DNA of 64,000 nucleotides, from contig CACZGH010000022.1 of the NCBI GenBank assembly GCA_902780635.1, forward strand, positions 1 through 64,000. Direction: 5' to 3'. Positions within the stretch are counted from its first letter, which is position 1. Every line of letters begins with the position of its first letter. Positions 9,329-17,947 of this stretch are shown in pieces. This stretch comes from an uncultured Prevotellaceae bacterium. Its GTDB lineage: Bacteria; Bacteroidota; Bacteroidia; Bacteroidales; Bacteroidaceae. Below the pieces are notes generated by a model, which had not been told where the DNA came from, did no database searches, and worked only from the letters and a program-made list of their open reading frames with translations. Position numbers and translations under genes: made by a program.

Positions 9329-9442
9329 ATAGTCATGATAATTTTTCAAGTTTAGCGTCCGCACCACTTGCTATCACTCAGCAGAAAATGCAGTTCACAT
9401 AAAAAAGTGTCTATAAAAAAGCGAAATGATGAAAAAAAATGA

Positions 9443-9450
9443 TATATTTG
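9443..9450 (+). promoter_or_regulatory. -7 box upstream of the DUF3078 gene
   Basis: TATATTTG matches TAnnTTTG and lies 30 bases before the ATG at 9481. No clear TTG partner is present at the expected distance, so only the -7 box is supported. Confidence 0.5.
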
Positions 9451-9480
9451 CATTCAGAAAAATAACAAAAACGTATATTT

Positions 9481-10800
9481 ATGAACTGTAGGACTTTTAC
9501 CCTTATCCTTTTGTCGATGTGCCTACTGAGCGCACACGCACAAAATCGTAGAACATTAGACCGAAACATGGAGTATCAGCAGTATCAGTTGATCAAAGAC
9601 TATTCCGACTCTCTGATGGCTTATAAACTGCGAATAGACTCTCTGCTGGCAGCCACTGACTCTATCGGTCAACTGTATGGCGGCACCCATCCCGAGGGGC
9701 GCTTCTATCAACTCTTTGCTCCCATGACCTATTATCATCAGCCGGCCAAGAGCGCATTGCGCTACGCTGTCTATGAAGAGGGTGAGAACGATGAGGTGAG
9801 AGACGAGATCAACCAAGTGCTGATGAATATCTATCTCAATCGGCCTGACCTGGTGGTGAACAGCGAAGGACGGCTGCGCCGGGTGGGCGGTGTCAACAAT
9901 GACATCATCGCCCCTATCCAGCAGAATGTGGAACTGGTGGGGCAGGAACCGGTTGCCGATGACGACCCGGTGGACGACGCCCCGGTGGAAGTGTTGGTGA
10001 AAAAGCCCAATTTCTGGCAGTTCAAGGGCGACTACTTCCTTCAGGGCCTTCAAAACTACATTTCTGGCAACTGGTATAAAGGTGGTGAGAGCAATTACTC
10101 GCTGCTGACCAGTATCACGATGGAAGCCAACTACAACAACAAGCAGAAAGTGAAGTGGGACAACAAACTGGAGATGAAACTTGGTTTTATGACTTCCAAA
10201 GGTGATAGCGTACACTCTTTCAAGTCTTCAGAAGACCTCCTGCGTCTGACCAGCAAACTGGGTCTTCAGGCGTCGAAGAAATGGTACTACACCTTGCAGT
10301 TGCTGGCCTACACACAATTCTACAGAGGATATAAGAGCAATGACTATAGGGTGTATTCAGACTTTATGTCTCCGTTCACGCTCAACCTCTCACTCGGTAT
10401 GGATTACAACGTGGAGGCCTTCAACAAGAAACTCACGGGTACGGTCCACTTGGCTCCCTTTGCCTACAACTTCAAGTATGTCGACCGTCTGCCGCTCTCT
10501 ACCAAGAATGGTCTCGATGCTGGAAAACATGTGCTCCATGACTTTGGTTCACAGTTCACTGTCGACTTGAAATGGGCCATGGCAGAAAATATCTCATGGC
10601 AGACCCGTCTCTATGGTTTCACCACCTTCAGCCGTGCGGAGATGGAGTGGGAGAACACGTTCACCTTCAAATTCAACAAGTATATCTCGACCAAACTCTT
10701 TATCTACCCGAGATTTGACGACAACACCACCCGTGACGACCATCATGGATACTGGCAGTTTAAGGAGTTCTTCTCCATCGGATTCTCGTATAATTTCTGA
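9481..10800 (+). CDS. DUF3078 outer-membrane beta-barrel protein
   Basis: A 439-residue exported protein with a clear signal peptide (about residues 1-20, ending AHA|QN). The N-terminal third is helical and hydrophilic; an acidic linker with several Asp and Pro residues lies near residues 155-170. From about residue 175 it has alternating strands with aromatic residues typical of a barrel, beginning with NFWQFKGDYFLQGLQNYISG, the start of the Bacteroidota-specific DUF3078 domain, and ending in GFSYNF with the terminal Phe expected for BAM-dependent barrels. The role of the family is unknown. It is a single-gene unit convergent with the DUF1573 gene across a shared hairpin terminator. Confidence 0.85.
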   Translation: MNCRTFTLILLSMCLLSAHAQNRRTLDRNMEYQQYQLIKDYSDSLMAYKLRIDSLLAATDSIGQLYGGTHPEGRFYQLFAPMTYYHQPAKSALRYAVYEEGENDEVRDEINQVLMNIYLNRPDLVVNSEGRLRRVGGVNNDIIAPIQQNVELVGQEPVADDDPVDDAPVEVLVKKPNFWQFKGDYFLQGLQNYISGNWYKGGESNYSLLTSITMEANYNNKQKVKWDNKLEMKLGFMTSKGDSVHSFKSSEDLLRLTSKLGLQASKKWYYTLQLLAYTQFYRGYKSNDYRVYSDFMSPFTLNLSLGMDYNVEAFNKKLTGTVHLAPFAYNFKYVDRLPLSTKNGLDAGKHVLHDFGSQFTVDLKWAMAENISWQTRLYGFTTFSRAEMEWENTFTFKFNKYISTKLFIYPRFDDNTTRDDHHGYWQFKEFFSIGFSYNF

Positions 10801-10832
10801 TAGTTGATGAGTTTTCTAGAATAACAAAACAA

Positions 10833-10855
10833 AAGGGCATGCCTGGCATGCCCTT
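10833..10855. terminator. Bidirectional terminator hairpin
   Basis: AAGGGCATGCC and GGCATGCCCTT form a perfect 11-bp stem around a single T, so the true loop is slightly larger. It sits between convergent genes, with A- and T-rich flanks on both sides. Confidence 0.75.
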
Positions 10856-10877
10856 ATATTTTTAGATGGATGTTTTT

Positions 10878-11261
10878 TTATTCCTCCATGTCACCCTCGA
10901 TGTAGAGGCGTGTCATCTCCGGCGCACCGTTGGTGCGTACGGTGATGCTCTTCTTGAAGTGGCCCGTCATCTTGCCCTCGCCATTGTAGGTCACCTTGAT
11001 GGTACCTGTCTGACCAGAAGCCACGGGGGTCTTGGTATATTGTGGCACGGTGCAGCCACAGCTGGCCACTGCCTGGTTGATGACAAGAGGAGCGTCGCCC
11101 ACGTTGGTGAACGTGAAAGTGCATTCCTGTACAGGATTCTTGGTGGTGAATGTACCAAAGTTGTGTACTGTCTTGTCAAATTTGATCTCTGCCTGTTTCT
11201 GTGCTGACACTTGGCCTAAGGCGCAAACGAGCAGCAATGTCATCATGATAATCTTTTTCAT
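10878..11261 (-). CDS. DUF1573 secreted protein
   Basis: A 127-residue exported protein with a signal peptide (residues 1-20, ending VSA|QK) followed by a single Ig-like DUF1573 domain. Typical features are FDKTVHNFGTF near residue 29, the TFTNVGDAPLVI strand, and the ASCGCTVP motif near residue 65 with its pair of cysteines. The family is abundant in Bacteroidota and its function is unknown; the CGC motif may bind metal or form a disulphide. It has its own promoter at 11325-11353 and is transcribed divergently from aspS. Confidence 0.88.
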   Translation of the reverse strand: MKKIIMMTLLLVCALGQVSAQKQAEIKFDKTVHNFGTFTTKNPVQECTFTFTNVGDAPLVINQAVASCGCTVPQYTKTPVASGQTGTIKVTYNGEGKMTGHFKKSITVRTNGAPEMTRLYIEGDMEE

Positions 11262-11324
11262 ACTTCGTCGTATTTAGGTGGGTTTTGTAGTGCCCACAAA
11301 TGATATTTATTGAGTAATGTGTTG

Positions 11325-11353
11325 CAAAAATAAGATTTCCTGAGTAAAATCAA
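11325..11353 (-). promoter_or_regulatory. Promoter of the DUF1573 gene
   Basis: On the minus strand TTG (11351-11353), 18 bases, then TATTTTTG (11325-11332), a full match to TAnnTTTG. It is back to back with the aspS promoter. Confidence 0.6.
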
Positions 11354-11441
11354 CTATATCGGGGAAATTATTGCAAATAATTAACAAAAAATTGTTTTTT
11401 TTGTGCTTATTTCCGTTTCTGTGTACAAAGTGGGGCTTTTT

Positions 11442-11474
11442 TTTGGTGTTTTTCATAAAATATGAGTACTTTTG
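11442..11474 (+). promoter_or_regulatory. Promoter of aspS, which fixes the start codon
   Basis: TTTG (11442-11445), 21 bases, TACTTTTG (11467-11474). Transcription should start near 11481, so the in-frame ATG at 11371 cannot be used and the ATG at 11503 is the start. Confidence 0.7.
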
Positions 11475-11502
11475 CAAAACTTTATACTTTAAATATTCAA
11501 GA

Positions 11503-13278
11503 ATGTATAGGACAAATACTTGTGGAGAGTTGAGACTCTCTGACGCAGGACGGCAGGTGACACTTGCCGGATGGGTGCAGCGCAGCCGCAAAATGGGTGG
11601 TATGACCTTCGTTGACCTCCGCGACCGATACGGACTAACCCAATTGGTGTTTAATGATGAGGTGGATAAAGACCTCTGTGAGCGTGCCAACCATTTGGGA
11701 CGTGAATACTGCATCCAGGCATCTGGCCTGGTGAGTGAGCGCCAGAGCAAGAATCCCAACATGCCGACCGGCGACATTGAGATCATCGTGTCTGAGCTCA
11801 ATATCCTCAGTGAGAGCGTCACACCGCCCTTCACCATCGAGGACAAGACCGATGGCGGTGACGATATCCGCATGAAATACCGCTACCTCGACCTCAGAAG
11901 GAATGCCGTGCGCAAGAACCTGGAGCTGCGCCACCGGATGACCATCCTTATCCGCAACTTCCTTGACTCCAAAGACTTCATCGAGGTGGAGACTCCCATC
12001 CTCATCGGCTCTACGCCAGAAGGCGCACGCGACTTCGTCGTGCCCTCACGTATGAACCCCGGACAGTTTTATGCCCTTCCTCAGAGTCCGCAGACCCTGA
12101 AGCAGCTGCTCATGGTCAGTGGTTTTGACCGCTATTTCCAGATTGCCAAGTGTTTCCGCGACGAAGATCTCAGAGCAGACCGCCAACCGGAGTTTACGCA
12201 GATCGACTGCGAGATGAGCTTTGTGGACCAGGAGGATGTCATCGGTTTGTTTGAGGACATGTGCCGTCATCTCTTCAAGGAGATACGTGGCGTGGAACTG
12301 CCCGAGCGGCTCCAGCAGATGACATGGCATGAGGCTATGCGCCGCTTCGGCAGTGACAAGCCCGACCTGCGTTTCGGCATGGAGTTTGTCGAACTGATGG
12401 ACGTCCTTCAGATCGGTACGTTCCCCGTCTTCGACCAGGCCAAATACATCGGTGGTATCTGTGTGCCAGGTTGTGCCTCTTATACCCGCAAACAGCTTGA
12501 CCAACTCACCGACTTTGTGAAGAAACCTCAGGTGGGTGCCAAGGGCCTGGTGTATGTGAAGTATAATGAGGATGGCAGTATCAAGAGCAGTGTAGACAAA
12601 TTCTACACCCAGGAGACATTGCTGCAACTGAAGGAGAAGATGGGTGCCAAGGATGGCGACCTCGTGTTGATACTCAGTGGCGACCAGGCAAACAAGACCC
12701 GTGTTCAACTCTGCAGCCTGCGCCTCGAAATGGGCGACCGTCTCGGCTTGAGAGACAAGAATAAGTTTGAGTGCCTCTGGATTGTTGACTTCCCACTCTT
12801 TGAGTGGAGTGACGAGGAGCAGCGCCTGATGGCTACTCACCATCCTTTCACCATGTCCAATCCTGATGATATCCCACTGCTGGACGAGCATCCTGAGCAG
12901 GTGCGTGCCAAAGCCTACGACTTCGTATGTAATGGTACTGAGTTGGGTGGCGGTAGTCTGCGTATCCATGACGGAAAACTGCAAGCCAAGATGTTTGATA
13001 TTTTAGGTTTCACTCCTGAGAGGGCCATGGCACAATTTGGATTCCTCATCAACGCCTTCAAGTACGGCGCACCTCCTCATGCAGGTCTTGCTTTCGGACT
13101 TGACCGCTTCGTCTCCATCATGGCTGGTCTTGACAGCATACGCGACTGCATCGCGTTCCCCAAGAACAACAGTGGCCGTGATGTCATGCTCGACGCACCT
13201 TCAGAACTCGACCCCAAACAGTTGGAAGAGCTGAAACTGAAAGTGCAGGCGGTTGATGTAAATCAAGAAAATGCATAA
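11503..13278 (+). CDS. aspS: Aspartate--tRNA ligase
   Basis: AspRS charges tRNA-Asp in the cytoplasm. From the chosen start [12 protein letters not shown] the protein has 591 residues, the normal bacterial length. It shows the N-terminal OB-fold anticodon-binding domain (about 1-105), the class II catalytic core with motif 2 ([18 protein letters not shown], near residue 217), the bacterial GAD insertion (about 285-420), and motif 3 (GLAFGLDRF) near residue 528. The frame is open for 44 more codons upstream, but that stretch is low-complexity, hydrophobic and lies across the promoter at 11442-11474, so it is not coding. It is a single-gene unit; no clear hairpin terminator follows it. Confidence 0.97.
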   Translation: MYRTNTCGELRLSDAGRQVTLAGWVQRSRKMGGMTFVDLRDRYGLTQLVFNDEVDKDLCERANHLGREYCIQASGLVSERQSKNPNMPTGDIEIIVSELNILSESVTPPFTIEDKTDGGDDIRMKYRYLDLRRNAVRKNLELRHRMTILIRNFLDSKDFIEVETPILIGSTPEGARDFVVPSRMNPGQFYALPQSPQTLKQLLMVSGFDRYFQIAKCFRDEDLRADRQPEFTQIDCEMSFVDQEDVIGLFEDMCRHLFKEIRGVELPERLQQMTWHEAMRRFGSDKPDLRFGMEFVELMDVLQIGTFPVFDQAKYIGGICVPGCASYTRKQLDQLTDFVKKPQVGAKGLVYVKYNEDGSIKSSVDKFYTQETLLQLKEKMGAKDGDLVLILSGDQANKTRVQLCSLRLEMGDRLGLRDKNKFECLWIVDFPLFEWSDEEQRLMATHHPFTMSNPDDIPLLDEHPEQVRAKAYDFVCNGTELGGGSLRIHDGKLQAKMFDILGFTPERAMAQFGFLINAFKYGAPPHAGLAFGLDRFVSIMAGLDSIRDCIAFPKNNSGRDVMLDAPSELDPKQLEELKLKVQAVDVNQENA

Positions 13279-13324
13279 ATTCAACTGCTCGTTTACACTC
13301 TGGCATAATTTGTAGTAAGAAAAT

Positions 13325-13355
13325 TTGAGTATTTCGAATAAAAGTACTAACTTTG
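13325..13355 (+). promoter_or_regulatory. Promoter of the H1-like winged-helix gene
   Basis: TTG (13325-13327), 20 bases, TAACTTTG (13348-13355): a consensus promoter with a 5-prime leader of about 58 nt. Confidence 0.75.
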
Positions 13356-13419
13356 CACCGTATTTAAAAGGTTGATACAGAATTAGTTCACCCTAAGATT
13401 CAATAGTATTTACTAAATT

Positions 13420-13716
13420 ATGGCAGAAAAGAAAGCAACAAAGAAAGCTGCTGAACCCAAAGCAGCTGAGAAGAAAGCAGCTGCACCAAAGAAGGCAGCC
13501 GCAAAGAAAGTAGTAGAGGTTGTAATCAACGCAGAAAACGTAGGTTTCAAAGCTGGTGATGTGTACCAGACTTTGTTCGCAGCTGAGAAAGCTCTGAGCG
13601 TTAAAGAGATCGCAAAACAGGCAAAGATTACTGAGGCAGAGGCTCTGCTCGGCATGGGCTGGCTGCTGAAGGAAGGCAAGATCAAGGGTGAGGATAACCT
13701 CATCTCTCTGGCTTAA
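13420..13716 (+). CDS. DUF2582-like winged-helix protein with a Lys/Ala-rich H1-like tail
   Basis: A 98-residue protein in two parts. Residues 1-31 consist almost only of Lys, Ala, Glu and Pro in KKAA-type repeats, like the tails of linker histone H1 and bacterial H1-like proteins. Residues 33-98 match the small winged-helix domain known as DUF2582 (VGFKAGDVYQTL, ALSVKEIAKQAKI, EALLGMGWLLKEGKI), with a helix-turn-helix and a wing ending NLISLA. Such a basic tail plus winged helix suggests nonspecific or architectural DNA binding. A strong promoter and a strong terminator bracket the gene, fitting an abundant single-gene product. The domain name is from recognition, not a search. Confidence 0.8.
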   Translation: MAEKKATKKAAEPKAAEKKAAAPKKAAAKKVVEVVINAENVGFKAGDVYQTLFAAEKALSVKEIAKQAKITEAEALLGMGWLLKEGKIKGEDNLISLA

Positions 13717-13736
13717 TCTTTCAACAAATGATATGT

Positions 13737-13773
13737 AAAGGGGGCCGGTATCTCATGATACCGGCCCCCTTTT
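13737..13773 (+). terminator. Strong intrinsic terminator
   Basis: AAAGGGGGCCGGTATC pairs with GATACCGGCCCCCTTT around a TCAT loop and is followed by T-rich sequence. It closes the winged-helix gene at 13420-13716. Confidence 0.88.
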
Positions 13774-13827
13774 GAATTTTTAATAATTTTTCGCATCCTT
13801 TTTCCGCCTCTTGTCAAACTAAATGTT

Positions 13828-13835
13828 TATCTTTG
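13828..13835 (+). promoter_or_regulatory. -7 box overlapping the putative TTG start
   Basis: TATCTTTG matches TAnnTTTG. Its last three bases are the TTG at which the next gene's longest frame begins. No TTG partner is found at the right distance. If this box is used, translation must begin downstream or the message is nearly leaderless. Confidence 0.4.
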
Positions 13836-14201
13836 TCATTCAAAGATGTTATTACAACATTGATTATTGAAGAAACACGCATCAAGCAACTTGTATGCAC
13901 CATCCTTGCTGAGGTAGGTGGCCGAGGCTTACATGTGGCAAAGATTTCTCGCCATGTGTATAATGCCGTGAACACTTTTTTCGAACCTTATGACCTCGAC
14001 GAACTACATCATGTGGTGCTGACCTTCCTCAGAAAAAACAGTAAAGGCTATGATGCCATGTTTGAGAGGGTAGAGAGGGGAGTATATCGGCTCAATCCAC
14101 ATTCCGCACAGGCGGCACAGTTGCTTTTGGAGTTTTCTGACGCAGAAGAAGAGGAGAATACTTCTGCTATACAAGATGACCGTCAACTGATGCTTTTTTG
14201 A
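13833..14201 (+). CDS. Small winged-helix-like protein with C-terminal clamp-binding-like motif
   Basis: I do not recognise a named family. The frame encodes 122 residues. Residues 1-95 look like a helical, winged-helix domain (helix FKDVITTLIIEETRIKQLV, then GLHVAKISRHVYNA, then a strand ending RGVYRLNP), reminiscent of HARE-HTH domains, though that is a guess. Residues 102-117 form an acidic disordered linker. The last five residues, QLMLF, fit the QL[S/D]LF consensus by which bacterial proteins dock on the DNA polymerase sliding clamp. There is no ATG: possible starts are TTG at 13833, which keeps the first helix intact, or TTG at 13860, which is compatible with the -7 box at 13828-13835. 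Confidence 0.6.
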   Translation: MSFKDVITTLIIEETRIKQLVCTILAEVGGRGLHVAKISRHVYNAVNTFFEPYDLDELHHVVLTFLRKNSKGYDAMFERVERGVYRLNPHSAQAAQLLLEFSDAEEEENTSAIQDDRQLMLF

Positions 14202-14277
14202 GAAAAACATAACCTTAAAAATAGGGAATGTAGGCAGTGATTCGTATTATGGATAGTTTAAATATATATCTCTATTT

Positions 14278-15777
14278 ATGGCAACAAGATATTTGTTAGG
14301 TTTCGATGTCGGCAGTAGTTCTGTCAAGGCATCATTAGTCGACGCAGACACCGGTGTGTGTGCGGCATCAGCGTTTTTTCCAGAGAGTGAAGCACCCATT
14401 AAAGCAGTGAAACTGGGTTGGGCAGAGCAAGAGCCCGACTCATGGTGGAACTATGCCAAACTCAGTTTACAGAAAATCATGGCCGAAACCGGCGCCAAAG
14501 GGGAAGATATCAAGGCAATAGGTATCTCCTATCAGATGCATGGCCTGGTGTGTGTGGACAAAGACCTGCAGGTGCTCCGTCCCTCCATTATTTGGTGTGA
14601 CTCTCGTGCTGTGCCTTACGGAGAGAAGGCTTTCCATGACCTTGGTGCAGAGCAATGTCTGGGACATCTGCTCAACTCTCCAGGCAATTTCACTGCTGCT
14701 AAACTGGCGTGGGTGAAAGAAAATGAGCCGGAGACTTTTGAGAAAGTGTACAAGTTTATGCTTCCCGGCGATTATCTCGCCATGCGTCTGAGCGGTGTGG
14801 TCAACACCACCATCAGCGGTCTGAGTGAGGGCATGTTCTGGGACTTCCGCGAGAAACGTGTGGCCGACTTCCTGATGAAGTATTACGGCTTCGACGAGAG
14901 CCTCGTGCCCGATATCGTACCGACATTCAGCGTGCAGAGTGAGGTTTGTGCCGCTGCTGCTGCCGAACTAGGTCTCAAGGAGGGTACGCCCATCTCTTAC
15001 CGTGGTGGCGACCAACCCAACAACGCCCTTTCGCTCAATGTGTTCAATCCCGGTGAGATTGCCTCTACCGCAGGCACTTCTGGCGTGGTATATGGCGTGC
15101 TGGGTGAAGTCAACTATGACAAGCGCAGCCGTGTGAACACTTTCGCACATGTCAATTACACCAAGGACCTCAACCGTCTCGGTGTGCTCCTCTGCATCAA
15201 CGGCACGGGCATCCTGAACGCATGGGTGCGCCGCACCATCGCCCCCGAGGGCATCTCCTATGCCGACATGAACACCTATATGGAGAATATTCCTATCGGC
15301 AGTGAGGGTGTGACCATCATACCTTTCGGCAATGGCGCAGAGCGCGTGCTGGAGAACAAGGAGGTGGGATGCTCCATCAATGGCGTCAACTTCAACAAGC
15401 ACACCAAGGCCCATCTCATGCGGGCTGCCCAGGAGGGTATCGTCTTCAGCTTCTGCTATGGTATGGAAATCATGCAGCAGATGGGTATGGACATCCGCAA
15501 AATACACGCCGGCAAGGCCAATATGTTCCTCAGCCCACTCTTCCGCGACACGCTGGCTGGCGTCAGTGGAGCCACAATCGAGCTGTATGAGACCGATGGC
15601 AGTGTGGGCGCAGCCAAGGGCGCAGGTATGGGTTGCGGCATCTACAAAGACAACAACGAGGCCTTCTCTACTCTTAAACGCCTGGCCGTCATCGAGCCCA
15701 ATGAGCAGTTGCGTCCAGAGTACCTCAGCGCATACGCTAAGTGGAAAGAGCAATTGGCTTCTATCGTAAAGAATTGA
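14278..15777 (+). CDS. xylB: Xylulokinase (FGGY carbohydrate kinase)
   Basis: Xylulokinase phosphorylates D-xylulose to xylulose 5-phosphate for the pentose phosphate pathway. The 499-residue protein has the FGGY two-domain fold: the N-terminal ATPase motif GFDVGSSSVKASLVD (residues 8-22), substrate-side GISYQMHGLV near residue 81, a GGDQPNNALSL segment near residue 243 containing the catalytic Asp, and the C-terminal SVGAAKGAGMGCG near residue 442. It lies 48 bases before xylA on the same strand, which fixes the substrate as xylulose rather than another FGGY sugar. No Bacteroidota promoter was obvious in the 76-base upstream gap. Confidence 0.93.
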   Translation: MATRYLLGFDVGSSSVKASLVDADTGVCAASAFFPESEAPIKAVKLGWAEQEPDSWWNYAKLSLQKIMAETGAKGEDIKAIGISYQMHGLVCVDKDLQVLRPSIIWCDSRAVPYGEKAFHDLGAEQCLGHLLNSPGNFTAAKLAWVKENEPETFEKVYKFMLPGDYLAMRLSGVVNTTISGLSEGMFWDFREKRVADFLMKYYGFDESLVPDIVPTFSVQSEVCAAAAAELGLKEGTPISYRGGDQPNNALSLNVFNPGEIASTAGTSGVVYGVLGEVNYDKRSRVNTFAHVNYTKDLNRLGVLLCINGTGILNAWVRRTIAPEGISYADMNTYMENIPIGSEGVTIIPFGNGAERVLENKEVGCSINGVNFNKHTKAHLMRAAQEGIVFSFCYGMEIMQQMGMDIRKIHAGKANMFLSPLFRDTLAGVSGATIELYETDGSVGAAKGAGMGCGIYKDNNEAFSTLKRLAVIEPNEQLRPEYLSAYAKWKEQLASIVKN

Positions 15778-15825
15778 CAATCAGATAATAACTAATATTC
15801 ATTAAATCATCTATCTAATTTAATT

Positions 15826-17145
15826 ATGGCAAAAGAGTATTTTCCCCAAATCGGTAAGATTCCTTTTGAGGGTCCAGAGAGCAAAAACGTTTTGGCATTC
15901 CATTACTATGACCCTGAGAGGGAAGTGATGGGCAAAAAAATGAAAGACTGGCTGAAGTTTGCAATGGCTTGGTGGCACACACTGGGAGGTGCATCCGGTG
16001 ACCAGTTTGGCGGACAGACCCGCAGCTATGAGTGGGACAAGGCTGAGGACGCAGTGCAGCGCGCCAAGGACAAGATGGACGCTGGCTTTGAAATCATGGA
16101 GAAACTGGGCATCGAGTATTTCTGCTTCCATGACATCGACCTCGTCGACGAGGGTGCCACCATCGCAGAATATGAGGCACGCATGAAGGCCATCACCGAC
16201 TATGCCAAGGAGAAGATGGCTGCCAATCCCGCCATCAAACTGCTTTGGGGAACAGCCAATGTGTTTGGCAACAAACGCTATATGAACGGTGCCGCTACCA
16301 ACCCCGACTTCGATGTGGTGGCCCGTGCTGCCGTACAGATTAAGAACGCCATCGACGCTACCATCAAGCTCGGCGGTACCAACTATGTGTTCTGGGGTGG
16401 ACGTGAGGGTTACATGAGCCTGCTCAACACCGACCAGAAGCGTGAGAAGGAACACCTGGCACAGATGTTGACCGCCGCTCGTGACTATGCCCGTAAGAAC
16501 GGCTTCACCGGCACATTCCTCATTGAGCCGAAACCCATGGAGCCCACCAAGCATCAGTATGATGTGGACACCGAGACCGTCATCGGCTTCCTGAAAGCAC
16601 ATGGACTGGAGAAGGACTTCAAGGTGAACATTGAGGTGAACCACGCCACCCTCGCAGGCCACACCTTCGAGCATGAGCTGGCAGTGGCTGTCGACAATGG
16701 CATGCTTGGCTCCATCGACGCCAACCGCGGCGACGCTCAGAACGGATGGGACACCGACCAGTTCCCCATCAACAACTTTGAACTGACTCAGGCTATGCTC
16801 GAGATCATCCGCAATGGTGGCTTAGGCAATGGTGGTACCAACTTCGACGCCAAATTGCGCCGCAACTCCACCGACCCAGAGGACATCTTCATCGCTCATA
16901 TCAGCGGTATGGACGCAATGGCACGCGCATTGCTCAACGCTGCCAACATCTTGGAGAACAGCGAGCTGCCAGCCATGAAGAAGGAGCGCTACGCTAGCTT
17001 CGACAGCGGTATCGGCAAAGACTTCGAGGATGGCAAACTCTCTCTTGAGGAAGTCTACGAGTATGGCAAGAAAGTAGAGGAGCCCAAGCAGATTTCTGGC
17101 AAGCAGGAGAAATACGAGACGCTCGTAGCTCTGTACAGCATCTGA
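15826..17145 (+). CDS. xylA: Xylose isomerase
   Basis: XylA converts D-xylose to D-xylulose in the cytoplasm. The 439-residue length is that of the longer class II enzymes. Diagnostic motifs are present: FCFHDIDLV near residue 100 with the catalytic His and Asp, WGGREGY near residue 190, the metal-binding [15 protein letters not shown] near residue 270, and GSIDANRGD near residue 300. It follows xylB in the same unit. No xylose transporter, XylR or xylanase is in this window, so uptake and regulation must be encoded elsewhere. The start [16 protein letters not shown] matches the family. Confidence 0.96.
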   Translation: MAKEYFPQIGKIPFEGPESKNVLAFHYYDPEREVMGKKMKDWLKFAMAWWHTLGGASGDQFGGQTRSYEWDKAEDAVQRAKDKMDAGFEIMEKLGIEYFCFHDIDLVDEGATIAEYEARMKAITDYAKEKMAANPAIKLLWGTANVFGNKRYMNGAATNPDFDVVARAAVQIKNAIDATIKLGGTNYVFWGGREGYMSLLNTDQKREKEHLAQMLTAARDYARKNGFTGTFLIEPKPMEPTKHQYDVDTETVIGFLKAHGLEKDFKVNIEVNHATLAGHTFEHELAVAVDNGMLGSIDANRGDAQNGWDTDQFPINNFELTQAMLEIIRNGGLGNGGTNFDAKLRRNSTDPEDIFIAHISGMDAMARALLNAANILENSELPAMKKERYASFDSGIGKDFEDGKLSLEEVYEYGKKVEEPKQISGKQEKYETLVALYSI

Positions 17146-17149
17146 TTTT

Positions 17150-17300
17150 TTAGGAGTAGGGGAGTTTAGGAGTTTAGGAGTAGGGGAGTTCAGACAATAC
17201 CATGAATACTCCTCGTAGTAAAATCCAAGTATTAGAGGATGTAATGTCTGAACTCCTTAACTCCTCTACTCCTGAACTCCTTAACTCCTGAACTCCTCAA
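17150..17300. repeat. Palindromic GGAGTT repeat element, copy A
   Basis: Tandem GGAGT(T)-type units on the plus strand (17154-17190) lead into GGAGTTCAGACAATAC, then about 30 bases, then GTAATGTCTGAACTCC and further AACTCC units to about 17297. The inner ends are almost exact inverted repeats of each other, so the whole element folds into one long hairpin. The core GGAGTTCAGACAnTACCAT recurs in copy B at 21.4 kb. Confidence 0.8.
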
Positions 17301-17307
17301 AATACAG

Positions 17308-17333
17308 CAAGCGCCGCTTATGAGCGGCGCTTG
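17308..17333 (-). terminator. Hairpin overlapping the dedA 3-prime end
   Basis: CAAGCGCCGCT and AGCGGCGCTTG form a perfect 11-bp stem with loop TATG. The dedA stop codon (17318-17320) lies inside it. It can serve dedA on the minus strand and also block read-through from xylA. Confidence 0.7.
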
Positions 17334-17947
17334 TTGCGTATATAGTGTCTTGCTACGAAATAGACAATGGCGAGGAGCACAATGGCGATGATGCCCCATT
17401 TGATGTAGTCGCCATAGCGCATGATCTGGTCGTTGAGTTGGTCTTCGGGCACGAAGCTGTGCAGATACCATCCTAGGGCGGCGAGGATGCAATTCCAAAG
17501 TCCAGCACCGAGCGTGGTGTAAAACAGGAATTTCCAGTAGGGCATCTTGGCCAGACCCGCCGGGATGGAGATCAAATGGCGTATGCCCGGTATCAAGCGC
17601 CCGGTGAGGGTGGCTACGACACCATGGTCGTAGAAGTATTTCTCGCTTTTCTCCACTTTCTGCTGGTTGAGCAGACAGAGGTGGCCGAGGCGGCTGTTGG
17701 CAAATCGGTAGATAATGGGGCGCCCCAGAAAATAGCCCGCCACATAGTTGATGGTAGCGCCCGCGTCGGCTCCGATAGTGGCGAAAAGGATGACAAGAAA
17801 GACATTGAGATGTCCGCCTGCGGCGTGATAGGCGGCAGGTGAGACCACCAACTCCGAAGGCACAGGTATCACTGTGCTCTCCAGGAGCATGAGGAAAAAC
17901 ACTGTCGCATAGTTGAGGTTACTCAGCAGTGATGAGATAAAATTCAT
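17318..17947 (-). CDS. DedA family membrane protein (SNARE-associated domain)
   Basis: DedA proteins are inner-membrane proteins; several members act as lipid flippases (for example undecaprenyl-phosphate recycling), others support membrane energetics. From the ATG at 17947 the protein has 209 residues with about four or five hydrophobic segments and the family patterns ESTVIPVPSELV (residues about 20-31), GATINYVAGYFLGRP, and the GRLIPGIRHLISIPAGLAKM region near residue 120 where the conserved Gly/Pro/Arg residues lie. A longer frame starts at 18016 but the ATG at 17947 overlaps the TPR gene stop as ATGA, which supports translational coupling and this start. Confidence 0.88.
   Translation of the reverse strand: MNFISSLLSNLNYATVFFLMLLESTVIPVPSELVVSPAAYHAAGGHLNVFLVILFATIGADAGATINYVAGYFLGRPIIYRFANSRLGHLCLLNQQKVEKSEKYFYDHGVVATLTGRLIPGIRHLISIPAGLAKMPYWKFLFYTTLGAGLWNCILAALGWYLHSFVPEDQLNDQIMRYGDYIKWGIIAIVLLAIVYFVARHYIRNKRRS

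Noticed and set aside
11371-11502. N-terminal extension of AspRS (44 residues)
   Set aside because: It is low-complexity, spans a consensus promoter, and is absent from the normal bacterial enzyme, which starts at the ATG at 11503.
12046-12984. A 312-codon frame antisense to aspS
   Set aside because: Same reason: the aspS catalytic core on the plus strand is unambiguous and the antisense product resembles no known protein.
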